37,517 bases of DNA from positions 1-37,517 of the forward strand of contig CAMKFP010000003.1 in NCBI GenBank assembly GCA_946411895.1, read 5' to 3'. Source of the DNA: an uncultured Caryophanales bacterium. GTDB lineage: Bacteria > Bacillota_I > Bacilli_A > RFN20 > CAG-826. Below are positions 16,780 to 28,927 of this stretch, in pieces; the stretch's first letter is position 1; each line of letters begins with the position of its first letter. The position numbers were made by a program, and so were the translations under genes. Under the pieces are notes generated by a model. It ran no database searches and had not been told where the DNA came from. It saw only the letters and a program-made list of their open reading frames with translations.

Positions 16780-18210
16780 CTAACCGATTAAGAAGTCATC
16801 TTCGACATACCAGAAGTGGCTGTCGTTTTTAATTGATAAGTTTCTTTGGAAAATGCTTAAGAAGGTCATTGGACCAAGTCTTCCTATAAACATTAAAACA
16901 CAAAGGACGATTTTGGCGCCAACAGAATAGTAGGCTTCCGCGCCAATCATAAAGCCAACTGTGCCAAAACATGAGAACATATCAAAGAAATAGAACATCG
17001 ATGTTTCGGTTTTAATATGCGCCAATTCACCTTCTCCTAAGGCATAGCCTTTTTGTAAGCCAAAGGCGTTGAGACAGAGATAGGCAATAATTAGAGCGAT
17101 AACAACAGTGAACACCAAAGAGAGGGCCTTTAAGACCATCTTGGTGGAATAATAACGTTTAAAGGCGATAACGTTACGACCTCTTAAGTAAGAGATCATC
17201 GCTAAGAACAAAAGGAAGATAGTGGTGATTTTGATACCACCAGCAGTGCCGAGTGGGGCGCCACCAATGAACATCAACATACAGGAAATAACTTTTCCTG
17301 CCACGGATAATGAATCGCTAGAGTAGGTTGCAAAACCTGCGGTTCTGCTGGAGACGGATTGGAACAAAGCATCAAAGTAAGACATAGATCCATCACCCTT
17401 AAATCCATCAGTGAGATAGATGAGCACAGAACCAGTGACAATTAAGAAGAGAGTGCACCACAAAACAATCTTTGTAAGAGCGCTCCACTGTCTTGGTTTC
17501 TTTCTACTGGTGAATACTTCGATAATAACTAAGAAAGATATACCGCCAGTGACGATTAATAGCATCTGATAAACACAGAAATAGAAGTACATCCAGTTGC
17601 CTGTGCCTATAGCAACAACATTGTTACCGGCTGCAGCTAGGCCTCCTACATAACCGTTTTGAAGCAGATCGAATCCGGCATTATTAAAAGCAGAAATACT
17701 ATGGAATAAAGAGTACCAAATAGCTCTACTTGTATCCTTAGGGAACATCGTAAAGAAGACTGGTAAACCAAAAAGGAATCCAATGAATTCTGCAATGAAG
17801 GAAATAAGGATTAATTTACGGACAAATTTCACGACATCAGCGAAGTTGGTGGATGAAACCATCTGAGAAATAAAGTACCTATCTCTAAACTGTAACTTCC
17901 TCTTGAATAGTGTGATAAGGAAGGTTAAAACTGTAACGAAACCGAGACCGCCAATTTGGATTAAGACGGCTAAGATTACTTGTCCAGCGAAAGTGAGAGT
18001 GTTATAGACCGTATCCTTCAAGGTGGTGAGACCAGTCACACAAGTGCCGCTCACAGCAAGTAAGAAGGAATCCATATAATTTCCCCATTTTCCGCTTTTA
18101 TTGGCAAATGGCATGTTTAAGAGCAATGAGCCAATCAAAATGATGATCATGAAGGAGAGGATCACCAAGACGTATGGGTTAAAAGTGCGTTGAGATTTTA
18201 CTTTTGCCAT
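16780..18210 (-). CDS. K+ transporter membrane subunit, TrkH/KtrB-type
   Basis: SGTCVTGLT, SISAFNNAGFDLL, SSRTAGF, SCFGTVGF pore motifs; start assigned to MAKVKSQ. Confidence 0.93.
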   Translation of the reverse strand: MAKVKSQRTFNPYVLVILSFMIIILIGSLLLNMPFANKSGKWGNYMDSFLLAVSGTCVTGLTTLKDTVYNTLTFAGQVILAVLIQIGGLGFVTVLTFLITLFKRKLQFRDRYFISQMVSSTNFADVVKFVRKLILISFIAEFIGFLFGLPVFFTMFPKDTSRAIWYSLFHSISAFNNAGFDLLQNGYVGGLAAAGNNVVAIGTGNWMYFYFCVYQMLLIVTGGISFLVIIEVFTSRKKPRQWSALTKIVLWCTLFLIVTGSVLIYLTDGFKGDGSMSYFDALFQSVSSRTAGFATYSSDSLSVAGKVISCMLMFIGGAPLGTAGGIKITTIFLLFLAMISYLRGRNVIAFKRYYSTKMVLKALSLVFTVVIALIIAYLCLNAFGLQKGYALGEGELAHIKTETSMFYFFDMFSCFGTVGFMIGAEAYYSVGAKIVLCVLMFIGRLGPMTFLSIFQRNLSIKNDSHFWYVEDDFLIG

Positions 18211-18415
18211 ATGCCATATAATAAATGCTTTGTTTTTAAAAGTCAACTAGCTAGCAAATTAGAATAATTTGAAAGTAGTGTTTTCCTACGTATTTTTGCC
18301 AATGAAATAAATTTTTAGAAAAAATTGTTGCATTCGCATATACGCATTTGATATGATGTTCAAGCATGTTGCCTTCACGTATGTTGGTGTGTCGCGCATA
18401 TATGTAAACAATCGT

Positions 18416-18470
18416 TCTGTGGAAGAGTGGCGATTTCCACTCGCTTACCACAGCACGGACAAAATACTCA
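18416..18470 (+). ncRNA. structured leader of the rplK (L11) operon
   Basis: CTGTGG..GAGTGGcgatttCCACTC..CCACAG nested stems followed by ACGGAC, directly upstream of rplK. Confidence 0.55.
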
Positions 18471-18486
18471 AAAGGAGGTAAGTCAC

Positions 18487-18900
18487 GTGAGTAAAAAAAT
18501 CGCTAAAGTTGTGAAGATGGAACTCCCTGGTGGTGACGCAAAACCAGGTCCAAAATTAGCTTCCGCTGGCGTGAACATGGGTAAATTCTGTACCGATTTC
18601 AACGCTAAGACAGCTGATAGACGTGGACAAATCGTTCCAGTCATTATCACAGCCTATGAAGACAAATCTTATGATTTTGCCATCAAAACCTCACCAGTCG
18701 CTGGTTTAATCCTTAAAGCCGCTGGTGTTGCAAAAGGAAGTGCCACTGGCCGTAAAACCGTCATTGGTCACATCAGCAGAGCTCAATTAAGAGAAATCGC
18801 TGAGTACAAATTACCAGATCTTAACTGCAATGATATTGAGGCAGCTATGAAGATCGTGGAAGGCAGTGCCAACAATATGGGCATTGTCGTGGATGACTAA
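18487..18900 (+). CDS. rplK: 50S ribosomal protein L11
   Basis: GTG start; [23 protein letters not shown]. Confidence 0.96.
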   Translation: MSKKIAKVVKMELPGGDAKPGPKLASAGVNMGKFCTDFNAKTADRRGQIVPVIITAYEDKSYDFAIKTSPVAGLILKAAGVAKGSATGRKTVIGHISRAQLREIAEYKLPDLNCNDIEAAMKIVEGSANNMGIVVDD

Positions 18901-18914
18901 GGAGAATCAGATTT

Positions 18915-19598
18915 ATGAAAAGAGCAAAGAAATACGTTGCCGCTTCTAGTAAAGTTGACGCTACAAAGTTATACACCATTGAAGAAGCCGCTAAATTAGT
19001 CAAAGAGACATCAACCGTGAAGTTTGATGCCACTGTCGACGTCAGCTTCAAACTCAATATCGACCCAAAACAAGCCGATCAACAAGTGAGAGGTACATTA
19101 GTTCTCCCACATGGTAACGGTAAGACCAAAGTCGTCTTAGCCATTACTGATAAAGTTGAAGACGCCAAAGCCGCTGGTGCAGATTTCGCCGGTGGTGCAG
19201 AAATGATTGAAAAAATCCAAAAGGAAAACTGGTTCGCTTACGATGTTATCGTTGCCACTCCAAATATGATGGGTGTCATTGGTAAAGTCGCTCGTGTCTT
19301 AGGTCCTAAAGGATTAATGCCAAACCCAAAAGTTGGTACAGTCAATCCAGATATCGCTAAAGCGATTAAAGAAATCAAAGCTGGTAAAGTGGAATACCGT
19401 GCCGATAAAGAAGCCAACATGCACGTATCTATCGCTAGAGTCTCCTTTGATGAAAAGAAGATTGCCGAGAACTTAACAGCCTTAGTGGAAGCCGTCTTAA
19501 AGGCCAAACCAGCAGTTGTGAAGAGCAACTACATCAAAACCGCTGTCATCCATACGACCATGGGTCCAGCTATCAACTTCACATTTAACGGTCGTTAA
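18915..19598 (+). CDS. rplA: 50S ribosomal protein L1
   Basis: [19 protein letters not shown]. Confidence 0.97.
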   Translation: MKRAKKYVAASSKVDATKLYTIEEAAKLVKETSTVKFDATVDVSFKLNIDPKQADQQVRGTLVLPHGNGKTKVVLAITDKVEDAKAAGADFAGGAEMIEKIQKENWFAYDVIVATPNMMGVIGKVARVLGPKGLMPNPKVGTVNPDIAKAIKEIKAGKVEYRADKEANMHVSIARVSFDEKKIAENLTALVEAVLKAKPAVVKSNYIKTAVIHTTMGPAINFTFNGR

Positions 19599-19612
19599 TT
19601 AAAACTTAGATT

Positions 19613-19705
19613 TCAATATACCAAAGACAGTAACGGACGATAGTGTCTTAATAATGTTACCGAGGCGTAAGAAATAAATTTCTGCCCGTATATTGGAGCC
19701 TCAAA
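19613..19705 (+). ncRNA. ribosomal L10 leader
   Basis: CAATATAC/GTATATTG outer stem, AAGACA/TGTCTT, GTAAC/GTTAC, TGTTACCGAGGCG and GAGGC/GCCTC, upstream of rplJ. Confidence 0.85.
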
Positions 19706-19737
19706 CAAACACAAAATTGAAAAGGAGGTCAAAGAAT

Positions 19738-20226
19738 ATGAATCAACAAGTCTTAGAAGCAAAGCAAAGCGTCGTCAAAGAAATCGTTAGCAAAGCTCAA
19801 GATAGTTCTTCCTTATTGATCGCCGAATACCGTGGATTAACAGTCGCCCAACTTCAAACCCTTCGTAGAGCTTTACGCGAAGAAGGCGCTGAGATGTGCG
19901 TCTATAAGAATTCCATGGCTACCCGTGCTTTCAAGGAATTAGGCTATGAAGGCTTAGACGAATATTTAAGTGGCCCAAATGCATTCTTCTTTTCTAAAGA
20001 AATTGCTAATGGTCCAAAAGTCGTCGCTAAGTATGCAAGAAGATTCGGAGACGCTCTTTCCATTAAAGGTGGTTTCGTAGAAGGCAAGGCTTTCGATAAG
20101 AAAGGAATGCTTGAAATCTCCAAATTACCTGGAAGAGAAGGTCTCATTTCCATGTTCTTATCGTGCTTACAAGCACCAATCCGTCAATTTGCTTGCACTG
20201 TGCAAGCCGTGGCGGATGCCAAATAA
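19738..20226 (+). CDS. rplJ: 50S ribosomal protein L10
   Basis: AEYRGLTVAQLQTLRRALREEGAEMCVYKNSMATRA. Confidence 0.95.
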   Translation: MNQQVLEAKQSVVKEIVSKAQDSSSLLIAEYRGLTVAQLQTLRRALREEGAEMCVYKNSMATRAFKELGYEGLDEYLSGPNAFFFSKEIANGPKVVAKYARRFGDALSIKGGFVEGKAFDKKGMLEISKLPGREGLISMFLSCLQAPIRQFACTVQAVADAK

Positions 20227-20249
20227 TGCCAATTTAGGAGGAAATAATT

Positions 20250-20627
20250 ATGGCAAAGTTAACACAAGAAGAAATCATCGCGGCCTTAAAAGAAATGACC
20301 GTCGTTGAACTTAATGAATTAGTCAAAGCAGTCGAAGCCGAATTCGGTGTCACCGCTGCTGCTCCAGTTGCAGTTGCTGCTGCTCCTGCTGAAGAAGAAG
20401 GCCCAGCCGCTGGCCCAGCCGAAGTCTCTTTATTAGTTACTTCCGTTGGTGCAAGCAAGGTCCAAGTCATCAAAGCTGTTCAAGCTATCACTGGCTTAGG
20501 CTTAATGGATGCCAAGAAGCTCATCGATGCTCTTCCAGCGACAATTAAGGAACACATTTCCCCAGTCGAAGCTGAAGAACACAAGAAAGCTCTTGTCGCC
20601 GCTGGCGCTGAATGCGAAATTAAATAA
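20250..20627 (+). CDS. rplL: 50S ribosomal protein L7/L12
   Basis: Ala-rich hinge, C-terminal KVQVIKAVQAITGLGLMDAKKLIDALP. Confidence 0.96.
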   Translation: MAKLTQEEIIAALKEMTVVELNELVKAVEAEFGVTAAAPVAVAAAPAEEEGPAAGPAEVSLLVTSVGASKVQVIKAVQAITGLGLMDAKKLIDALPATIKEHISPVEAEEHKKALVAAGAECEIK

Positions 20628-20662
20628 TTTAATTTCAAACTATTATTATCTTTGAGGTAAAT

Positions 20663-21268
20663 ATGGCCCAATACTTCCAAAATGACCCTTCTATTGCGTC
20701 TAAAGAAAGAGAGATCAGCTTTGAAATTGCGGGGCAAAAAATTAACTTATTTACCGATAATGGAGTATTCTCCAAATCTCAAGTTGATGAGGGGAGTCTG
20801 GCCTTTTTAAAGGTTTTAGTCCCCCTCCAACTGAGGGGAGAAGTACTCGATCTAGGATGCGGTTATGGCACTATTGGCTTAACTATTGCCTTAACTTCAC
20901 CTGCGGCAAGGGTCACCCTTGCTGATATTAATACGCGCGCTGTCGCGTTATGCGAGAAGAACGCGAAAAAACTTGGATTAAGCCAAAGAGTTACTGTCCT
21001 TCAAAGTGACATCTATGAAAAGATTGAAGGTCCATATCATGTAATTGTTATTAATCCCCCCATCAGAGCAGGAAAGAAAGTGACTTATGCGATGTATGAG
21101 GGTGCAAGACAATATTTGATTGATGGCGGCTCGTTATATATCGTGATACGAAAAGCCCAAGGCGCGAAAAGTGCCAGTGAGTATATCCAAAAATTGTTTG
21201 GAAATATCACTCTTCTGAAAAGAGATAAAGGCTATTACATCTATCAGGCTATAAAGAGCGAAAACTAA
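20663..21268 (+). CDS. class I SAM methyltransferase, RsmC-like
   Basis: [26 protein letters not shown]; conserved position between rplL and rpoB. Confidence 0.85.
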   Translation: MAQYFQNDPSIASKEREISFEIAGQKINLFTDNGVFSKSQVDEGSLAFLKVLVPLQLRGEVLDLGCGYGTIGLTIALTSPAARVTLADINTRAVALCEKNAKKLGLSQRVTVLQSDIYEKIEGPYHVIVINPPIRAGKKVTYAMYEGARQYLIDGGSLYIVIRKAQGAKSASEYIQKLFGNITLLKRDKGYYIYQAIKSEN

Positions 21269-21287
21269 TTGTAAAGGAGCCATTATA

Positions 21288-24200
21288 ATGTCTAGAAACA
21301 TCACAGACTTAAAGAAACTCAATAACGATCGATATGATTATTCCCGAGTCAGTGGTAAACTCCCACTTCCTAATCTCGTGGAAATCCAGACCAAGTCATA
21401 TCAAGAATTCATTGAAAAAGGCTTGGATGATGTCTTCAAAGAGTCTTTCCCTATTTATAACTATACGGAAACACTCGCTATTGAATACGTCTCACTCCGT
21501 TATGGTGAACCAAAGCATTCACTTTTAGAATGCAAAGCGCAAGATTTGACTTATGAGCGTCCAATTTATGTGACTGTGCGTTTAGAACGCAAAGACAACA
21601 ATGAAATTCAAGAGAGTGAAGTCTATATGGGTACAATTCCATTAATGACAAACTCAGGAACATTCATCGTCAATGGTGCGGAAAGAGTTATCGTTAGCCA
21701 AATCGTCCGTTCCCCTGGTGCGTATCTCTCTAAAGAGATGAAAGCCGGAAAATATCTTTACGAAGCTGACCTCATTCCTGGTAGAGGAACATGGTTACAA
21801 TTCGAAAGTGATAACAAAGATCTCTTAAGCGTTCGTATTGACCGCGCTAAGAAGATGAGAGCGAGTTTAATTCTCCGCGCCATCGGCTTAGAAAATGATG
21901 AAGATATCTTAAAATTGTTTGGCAAAAATGCAGCGTTAAAATTAACGCTTGATAAAGATGATGATTTGCAAGCCAAGACTACTAGAGGTGCCCTTGTTGA
22001 AATCTTTAGAAAGATGAAACCAGGCGAACCTATCACCGAAGAAGGTACAATCAACTATCTCGTACAAAAATTCTTTGATGATAAGAGATATGACCTCGGT
22101 AGAGCTGGCCGTTACAAATATATTAAAAAACTCGGCATCTATAACCGTTTAGCTGGCCGTATCTTAGCGGAAAACTTAGTTTCTGCGGATGGCGAAGTCA
22201 GATTTAAGAAGGGTTATCAACTCACCGTTGAAGATGTCGAAAACTTAAGAAATGAAGACTTCTTTGAAAAAGGTGCTCATACATTAGTTATTAAAACTAA
22301 TGAACGTATTGACACACACGGCACAATCAACTTAGTCAAAGTCTACAATAACGAAAAAGAAAAGAAAGAATGTCACATCATCGGTACTGATTTAAATAGC
22401 ACCGCGACAACTGTGACCATCAGCGATATCTTAGCTGTTTTCTCCTATTTCCTTAACGTTATGGAAGGCTTTGGTGATACCGATGATATCGACCACTTAG
22501 GCAATCGTCGTATCAAATGCGTTGGTGAACTTATCCAAAATCAATTCCGTATTGGTTTAGGTAAGATGATCAAAACCGTGCAACAAAAGATGTCTATTTC
22601 CGATATCGGAAATATCAAACCAAAGGCTTTGATGAATCCTCGCCCACTCACTGCAGCGGTGAGAGAATTCTTCGCCTCTTCTCAACTCTCTCAATTCATG
22701 GATCAAACCAACCCATTAGCAGAGTTAACCAATAAGAGAAGAATTTCCGCTTTAGGTCCTGGTGGTTTAACTAGAGATAGAGCTTCTACCGAAGTGCGTG
22801 ACGTTCACGTCTCACACTACGGCAGAATTTGTCCAATTGAAACACCTGAAGGCCAAAACATCGGTTTGATTAACAACCTCGCGAGCTACGCGAAAGTTAA
22901 TAAATATGGATTTATAGAAACTCCATACCGTCGTGTTGATAAAGAGACACGTCGCGTCTTAAGCGAAGCTGATGATTCCGTTTATTTATCCGCGGATGAA
23001 GAATGGAACTATGTCATCGCTGAAGCAAACATTAATTTAGGTCCTAATGGAGAAATCTTAGACGAACAAGTCGTCGCTCGATATAAGGGTGAAAACATTA
23101 TGGCGGATAGAGAAGAAGTTGACTTTGTCGACGTCTCTCCAAAACAGATTGTCTCAATCGCCGCTGGCTGTATTCCATTCTTAGAGAATGACGATACCAT
23201 GAGAGCCCTTATGGGTAGTAACATGCAACGTCAAGCTCTCCCATTACTTAGACCAACAGCGCCACTCGTTGGTACTGGTTTAGAGCATCAAATCGCTCGT
23301 GATAGTGGACTTGCGGTTGTCGCTAGTGAAGATGGTGTTGTCACTTACACTGATTCACGCGAAATCGAAGTTTTAGAGACCGGTAAAAAGGAACCTCACG
23401 TCTATCACTTACAAAAGTTTGAACGTTCTAACCAAGGTACATGTATCAATCAAAAATCCATTGTTAAAGTGGGTGACAAAGTGAAAAAAGGCCAAATCAT
23501 CGCTGATGGTCCTGCTATGCAAAACGGTGACCTCGCGCTTGGTCAAAACGTCACAATCGCCTTCATGACATGGAATGGTTATAACTATGAAGACGCTGTC
23601 ATCATGTCTGAAAGACTCGTCAAAGATGACGTCTATACATCCGTTCATATTGAAAAATATGAATTAGAATGCCGTAGCATTCCAAAACTCGGCGATGAAG
23701 AAATCACCGCCGATATTCCTAACGTCTCTACTGAAGCGAAAGCTCACTTAGACGAAAGAGGTATTGTCATTCCTGGTACAGAAGTTAAGGAAGGCGATAT
23801 CTTAGTCGGTAAAGTCACTCCACGTGGCTTAACTGAGCCAAGCCCAGAAGAAAAGATCTTAATGGCTATCTTTGGTGATAAGACCAATGAAGGTAAAGAC
23901 GCTTCCTTACGTGTTCCTCATGGTGGCGCGGGTATCGTTTTAGATGTTAAGATCTTCAAAAACGACGGAAAGAACAAAGACTATGAACTTCCAAAGGGAG
24001 TCAATGAAGTCGTCCGTGTCTATATCGTCCAAAAGAGAAAGATCTCTGAAGGTGATAAGATGTCTGGCCGTCACGGTAATAAGGGTGTTATTTCCCGTAT
24101 CTTACCAGAAGCCGATATGCCATTCCTTCCAGATGGCACACCTATTGACATCATGCTCAACCCACTCGGCGTTCCTAGCCGTATGAATATTGGTCAGATT

Positions 24201-24896
24201 CTTGAAGTTCACTTAGGCTATGCCTTAAAGAAACTCGGCTATAAGATAGCCACTCCAGTTTTCGATGGTATTACCAATGAAGAAATCTTCGAGATGATGG
24301 AAAAGGCCAAAATGGATAAAGATGGTAAAACCATTCTTTATGATGGTACAACCGGTGAGAGATTCGATGAGAGAATCACTGTCGGATGTATGTATATGAT
24401 TAAACTCGTCCACATGGTCGATGATAAATTACACGCTCGTGCGACTGGTCCATATAGCTTAGTCACACAACAACCACTCGGTGGTAAAGCGCAAAATGGT
24501 GGTCAAAGATTTGGTGAAATGGAAGTCTGGGCTCTTGAAGCCTATGGCGCCGCTCACGTCTTACAAGAAATCATCACTGTTAAATCCGATGACCGTGTCG
24601 GTAGAAGAAAGACTTATGAGGCCATTATTAAGGGTCAAACCTTACCAAAACCAGGCATCCCAGAAGCTTTCCGAGTTTTAGTTAAAGAATTACAAGCCTT
24701 ATCAATGAATGTTGAACTCTTAGATCAAGAAGGACGCGACATTGATATGGATGCTCTTGCAAAAGAAGCAGAAAAAGAAGAAAGAAAGATCAATAGTGCT
24801 ATCCGTAACCTTACAGGTGAAGGCGCTGTGGAAAGTGTCGTCGAAACCGAGGGCATGACCGCCAGAACCGCCGCGGAAGACCGCTATGATGATTAA
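21288..24896 (+). CDS. rpoB: DNA-directed RNA polymerase subunit beta
   Basis: Full-length 1202 aa with RRDR and RPB2-family motifs. Confidence 0.98.
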   Translation: MSRNITDLKKLNNDRYDYSRVSGKLPLPNLVEIQTKSYQEFIEKGLDDVFKESFPIYNYTETLAIEYVSLRYGEPKHSLLECKAQDLTYERPIYVTVRLERKDNNEIQESEVYMGTIPLMTNSGTFIVNGAERVIVSQIVRSPGAYLSKEMKAGKYLYEADLIPGRGTWLQFESDNKDLLSVRIDRAKKMRASLILRAIGLENDEDILKLFGKNAALKLTLDKDDDLQAKTTRGALVEIFRKMKPGEPITEEGTINYLVQKFFDDKRYDLGRAGRYKYIKKLGIYNRLAGRILAENLVSADGEVRFKKGYQLTVEDVENLRNEDFFEKGAHTLVIKTNERIDTHGTINLVKVYNNEKEKKECHIIGTDLNSTATTVTISDILAVFSYFLNVMEGFGDTDDIDHLGNRRIKCVGELIQNQFRIGLGKMIKTVQQKMSISDIGNIKPKALMNPRPLTAAVREFFASSQLSQFMDQTNPLAELTNKRRISALGPGGLTRDRASTEVRDVHVSHYGRICPIETPEGQNIGLINNLASYAKVNKYGFIETPYRRVDKETRRVLSEADDSVYLSADEEWNYVIAEANINLGPNGEILDEQVVARYKGENIMADREEVDFVDVSPKQIVSIAAGCIPFLENDDTMRALMGSNMQRQALPLLRPTAPLVGTGLEHQIARDSGLAVVASEDGVVTYTDSREIEVLETGKKEPHVYHLQKFERSNQGTCINQKSIVKVGDKVKKGQIIADGPAMQNGDLALGQNVTIAFMTWNGYNYEDAVIMSERLVKDDVYTSVHIEKYELECRSIPKLGDEEITADIPNVSTEAKAHLDERGIVIPGTEVKEGDILVGKVTPRGLTEPSPEEKILMAIFGDKTNEGKDASLRVPHGGAGIVLDVKIFKNDGKNKDYELPKGVNEVVRVYIVQKRKISEGDKMSGRHGNKGVISRILPEADMPFLPDGTPIDIMLNPLGVPSRMNIGQILEVHLGYALKKLGYKIATPVFDGITNEEIFEMMEKAKMDKDGKTILYDGTTGERFDERITVGCMYMIKLVHMVDDKLHARATGPYSLVTQQPLGGKAQNGGQRFGEMEVWALEAYGAAHVLQEIITVKSDDRVGRRKTYEAIIKGQTLPKPGIPEAFRVLVKELQALSMNVELLDQEGRDIDMDALAKEAEKEERKINSAIRNLTGEGAVESVVETEGMTARTAAEDRYDD

Positions 24897-24914
24897 TGAA
24901 AGGAGAAAATAGTC

Positions 24915-27900
24915 ATGTTTGATGTAAAAAGATTAACTGCTATCAAAGTGAGCTTAGCTTCTCCTGAAGCCATCCGTGGCTGGAGCCATGGTGAGGTCAC
25001 TAAACCTGAAACCATTAACTATCGTAGCCAAAAGCCAGAAATGCAGGGCTTGTACTGCGAAAAGATCTTTGGTCCTGCTAAGGACTATGAATGCCATTGT
25101 GGTAAATATAAGAAGATTAGACATGCTGGTGTCGTCTGTGAAAAGTGCGGCGTCGAAGTCACTTCTAAAGAAGTGCGTAGAGAGAGAATGGGTCATATTG
25201 AACTCGCCTCTCCTTGCACCCACATCTGGTATCTTAAGGGCATTCCAAGCCGTATCGGCTTAGTGCTCAACATTTCTCCTAAACACTTAGAAGAAATCGT
25301 CTATTACGCCGCCCACATTTGTTTAAATGCGGGTAACTCTAAGATTCTCACTTACCGTGAATTCATTAACGAAAGAAATGGTAGAGATGTCTTTATCCCT
25401 GTCATGAAGGAAATCTTAGACCGCGCGGATGAATTTAATTTATACCCAGAGAGCGATGATTATAACCGCATTTTAGAATTAATCGCGAAGTTAGAAAATC
25501 ACTCCGAAGTCTTTGACTTCCAATCTAACGCTAGAATGGCTAATAAGTACCTCAAAGCCGAATTCGGTGAAGGTGCCGCCGCCATTAAGCGTTTATTAAC
25601 CGAAGTCAATATCGACGAAGAAATCGAAAAACTCTCTTCTTCTATGAAAGAAGCGAGCTCCGTTTCCCGTCCAAAACTCACCAAGAGACTTGAAGTCTTA
25701 GAGGCTTTTAAAAAGTCCTCTAACAAACCTGAATGGATGGTCTTAGATGTCGTTCCAGTCATTCCACCAGATTTACGTCCAATGCTTCAACTCGATGGTG
25801 GTAGATTCGCCACTTCTGACTTAAACGATTTATATAGAAGAGTGATCTCCCGTAATAATCGTTTAAAGAAGTTGATCGATATGAACTCTCCTGACGTTAT
25901 GCTCAATAACGAAAAACGTATGCTTCAAGAAGCTGTTGACGCGTTAATTGATAACGGCAGAAGAAATAAACCAGTCCAAGGTCCTGGTGGAAGAGCTCTT
26001 AAGAGCTTAAGCAGCGCTCTTAAAGGTAAACAAGGTAGATTTAGACAAAATTTACTTGGTAAACGTGTCGACTACTCTGGTCGTTCCGTTATCGCTGTTG
26101 GTCCATTCTTAAAGATGTATCAATGTGGTTTACCAAGAGAAATGGCGATTCAATTACTCCGTCCATTTATCGCTTGTGAACTCTTAAAAAGAGGCATCGC
26201 TAACGCGCATAGACAAGCCGACAAGATTATCGATAGATATGAAAACGTCGTCTTTGATATCGTTGAAGAGATTATCTCTAAACACCCAGTCTTATTGAAC
26301 CGTGCTCCAACACTTCATAGACTTGGTATTCAAGCTTTCCAACCAATCTTGGTTGATGGTCGTGCCATCAGATTACACCCACTCGTTTGTACTGGCTTTA
26401 ACGCCGACTTCGACGGTGACCAAATGGCCGTCCACGTCCCATTAAGTAAGGCTGCTCAAGAAGAAGCTCTTCACTTAATGCTTGCTAGTAATAACATCCT
26501 TGGTCCAAAAGATGGAAAACCAATCGTTACTCCATCTCAAGACATGGTTATTGGTAACTACTATTTAACCACTGAAGAGACCAAAGAAGACTTCCTTAAC
26601 CGCGCTAAAGAATTACGCGCTAGAGGAGACGAAGAAGAAGCCGAACGCTACGAGCTTTATGCCGCTAGTGAGGGTAAAGTCTTCCGTACAGTCGATGATG
26701 TTTTACTCGCTTATCAAACAAAACAAGTCCACCTTCATAACCGTATTGCCATCCTCGGTAGTGCGATGATGAAGAAAGAATGGAATGAAGAGAAGAACAA
26801 ATCCTACTTATTAACATCTGTTGGTAAAGTGATTTTCAACCTCATCTTCCCAAGTGACTTCCCATATCTTAACGAAGTAACCGCTTCCTCTTTAAGTGGA
26901 AATGGTGCGGCTTTTGCTAAAGATTTCGCGCCAAAAGGCAGCAATATTAAAGAAATCTTTGCTTCTAGACCTATCTATCCTCCATTTAAGAAGAAGAATC
27001 TTGGAAAGATCATTAACGAGATCTTCCAACGTTACGATCGTCAAGGCATCTCTAAGACAAGCGCGGTCCTTGATAAAATCAAAGACCAAGGCTTCCATTA
27101 CTCCACAGTGGCTGGCTTATCCATCTCCTTAGATGATATCCACATGGTGCAGGGTAAAGAGGAAATCTTAAAACGCGGTGATGAAAAAGTCGCCAAACTT
27201 AGAGAAATGTATGAAATGGGTCTTCTCACCAATGAAGAACGTTATAAACACGTGATTCAAGTTTGGAATGGTGTGAAGGATGAAGTTCAATCCAAACTTC
27301 AAAATCAATTCAATAAAGATCCACGTAACCCAATCTTCATGATGTCCGATTCCGGTGCTCGTGGTAACATCTCTAACATCCTTCAATTAGCCGGTATGAG
27401 AGGCCTCATGGGTTCTACAACTGGTGAAGCCGTTGAATTACCTGTTAAGAGCTGCTTCCGTGAAGGTATGAACGTGTCCGAGTTCTTTATTGCGACGCAT
27501 GGTGCCCGTAAGGGTGGTGCTGATACCGCGTTAAAGACCGCTGACTCAGGTTATTTAACTAGAAGACTTGTTGACGTTTCTCAAGACGTTATCGTTAGAG
27601 AAGAAGACTGTGGCACTGACCATGGCTTTGTCGTGAAAGAAATTAGAGATACCGCCCAAAACGCTGTCATCGTCAAACTCCAAGATAGATTAGTTGGCCG
27701 TTTCTCTTTAAGAGAAATTGTCAATCCAACTACTGGAGAAGTGATTGTTCCTGCTAATAAGATGATTAATGAGGAACAAGCAGAAGCCATCGTTAACGCT
27801 GGTATTAAAGAAGTGGAAATCAGAAGCTTATTTGGTTGTGAAACCAAAGATGGCGTCTGTGTCCATTGCTATGGACGTAACCTTGCCACTGGTAGAACTG

Positions 27901-28841
27901 TTAAAGTTGGTGAAGCAGTTGGTATTATGGCGGCTCAATCCATTGGTGAACCAGGTACTCAATTAACCATGAGAACCTTCCACACAGGCGGCGTTGCTGG
28001 CTCTGATATTACTCAAGGTTTACCTCGTGTTCAGGAATTATTTGAAGCAAGAACTCCAAAGGGCGAAGCTTTAATCTCTGAAATCCCAGGTAAAGTTACC
28101 AAGATTGAAGAAAAGAATGGTTGTTACTTAGTAACAGTCAAAAACGATCTTGAAGAAAAGACTTATACAACTGCTTTCGGTGCTCGTTTAAGAGTCAAGA
28201 AGGGCGACACCGTCAAGAGTGGTGGTAAGATCACCGAAGGTGCTATTTCACCTAAGAAGTTACTTGAAGTCGCTGACATCACTTCTGTAGAGAACTACAT
28301 CTTAAAAGAAGTAAGAAAAGTCTATAGCGCCCAAGATATCGCTATTAGTGATAAGCACATCGAGGTTATCGTTAGACAAATGCTTAGAAAAGTGTTCGTT
28401 ATCGACGCTGGTGATACCGATATGATCTCTGGAACAAGAGTGAATATCAACACATTCACCGCGAAGAACAATCAAGCTTTGCTTGAAGGCAAAAAACCTG
28501 CCGTCTTCTCTCCACTTGTCTTAGGTATTACCAAGGCTGCTCTTGAAACAGAAAGCTTCTTATCTGCGGCTTCCTTCCAAGAAACCACCCGTGTCCTTAC
28601 CGATGCGGCCATTAAAGGAAAGACTGACTACTTACATGGCTTAAAAGAAAACGTCATTACTGGTCACCTTATCCCAGCCGGTCGTGGTTTATTAACCGAA
28701 GAGGAAGAAGATGCTATCTTAGATGGCTTCTCTGTTGAAGGCACGATGAAAGAAGTCTCCGACCGTTACGTCGAAGAGCATGACCGTGTCATCAGCGAGA
28801 TTCAAGATAAGATCAAAGCGGCTGAGGAAACTCATAAATAA
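24915..28841 (+). CDS. rpoC: DNA-directed RNA polymerase subunit beta'
   Basis: [12 protein letters not shown] catalytic motif, two Zn sites. Confidence 0.98.
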   Translation: MFDVKRLTAIKVSLASPEAIRGWSHGEVTKPETINYRSQKPEMQGLYCEKIFGPAKDYECHCGKYKKIRHAGVVCEKCGVEVTSKEVRRERMGHIELASPCTHIWYLKGIPSRIGLVLNISPKHLEEIVYYAAHICLNAGNSKILTYREFINERNGRDVFIPVMKEILDRADEFNLYPESDDYNRILELIAKLENHSEVFDFQSNARMANKYLKAEFGEGAAAIKRLLTEVNIDEEIEKLSSSMKEASSVSRPKLTKRLEVLEAFKKSSNKPEWMVLDVVPVIPPDLRPMLQLDGGRFATSDLNDLYRRVISRNNRLKKLIDMNSPDVMLNNEKRMLQEAVDALIDNGRRNKPVQGPGGRALKSLSSALKGKQGRFRQNLLGKRVDYSGRSVIAVGPFLKMYQCGLPREMAIQLLRPFIACELLKRGIANAHRQADKIIDRYENVVFDIVEEIISKHPVLLNRAPTLHRLGIQAFQPILVDGRAIRLHPLVCTGFNADFDGDQMAVHVPLSKAAQEEALHLMLASNNILGPKDGKPIVTPSQDMVIGNYYLTTEETKEDFLNRAKELRARGDEEEAERYELYAASEGKVFRTVDDVLLAYQTKQVHLHNRIAILGSAMMKKEWNEEKNKSYLLTSVGKVIFNLIFPSDFPYLNEVTASSLSGNGAAFAKDFAPKGSNIKEIFASRPIYPPFKKKNLGKIINEIFQRYDRQGISKTSAVLDKIKDQGFHYSTVAGLSISLDDIHMVQGKEEILKRGDEKVAKLREMYEMGLLTNEERYKHVIQVWNGVKDEVQSKLQNQFNKDPRNPIFMMSDSGARGNISNILQLAGMRGLMGSTTGEAVELPVKSCFREGMNVSEFFIATHGARKGGADTALKTADSGYLTRRLVDVSQDVIVREEDCGTDHGFVVKEIRDTAQNAVIVKLQDRLVGRFSLREIVNPTTGEVIVPANKMINEEQAEAIVNAGIKEVEIRSLFGCETKDGVCVHCYGRNLATGRTVKVGEAVGIMAAQSIGEPGTQLTMRTFHTGGVAGSDITQGLPRVQELFEARTPKGEALISEIPGKVTKIEEKNGCYLVTVKNDLEEKTYTTAFGARLRVKKGDTVKSGGKITEGAISPKKLLEVADITSVENYILKEVRKVYSAQDIAISDKHIEVIVRQMLRKVFVIDAGDTDMISGTRVNINTFTAKNNQALLEGKKPAVFSPLVLGITKAALETESFLSAASFQETTRVLTDAAIKGKTDYLHGLKENVITGHLIPAGRGLLTEEEEDAILDGFSVEGTMKEVSDRYVEEHDRVISEIQDKIKAAEETHK

Positions 28842-28849
28842 CTTCCAAT

Positions 28850-28878
28850 AAGCTCTAGAGAAATCTAGGGCTTTTTTG
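28850..28878 (+). terminator. intrinsic terminator after rpoC
   Basis: AAGCTCTAGA gaaa TCTAGGGCTT TTTTG. Confidence 0.85.
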
Positions 28879-28927
28879 TTGTTATATTTTGTCTTTTTAT
28901 ATGTATTACAATACAATATATATCAAC

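Noticed and set aside
20234-20473. Minus-strand ORF opposite rplL
   Set aside because: Ala/Ser-rich shadow ORF of the L7/L12 gene; antisense artefact like most minus-strand track ORFs in rpl/rpo genes.
21288-28841. Inteins or introns in rpoB/rpoC
   Set aside because: Both reading frames are continuous, with the expected motif order and normal length.
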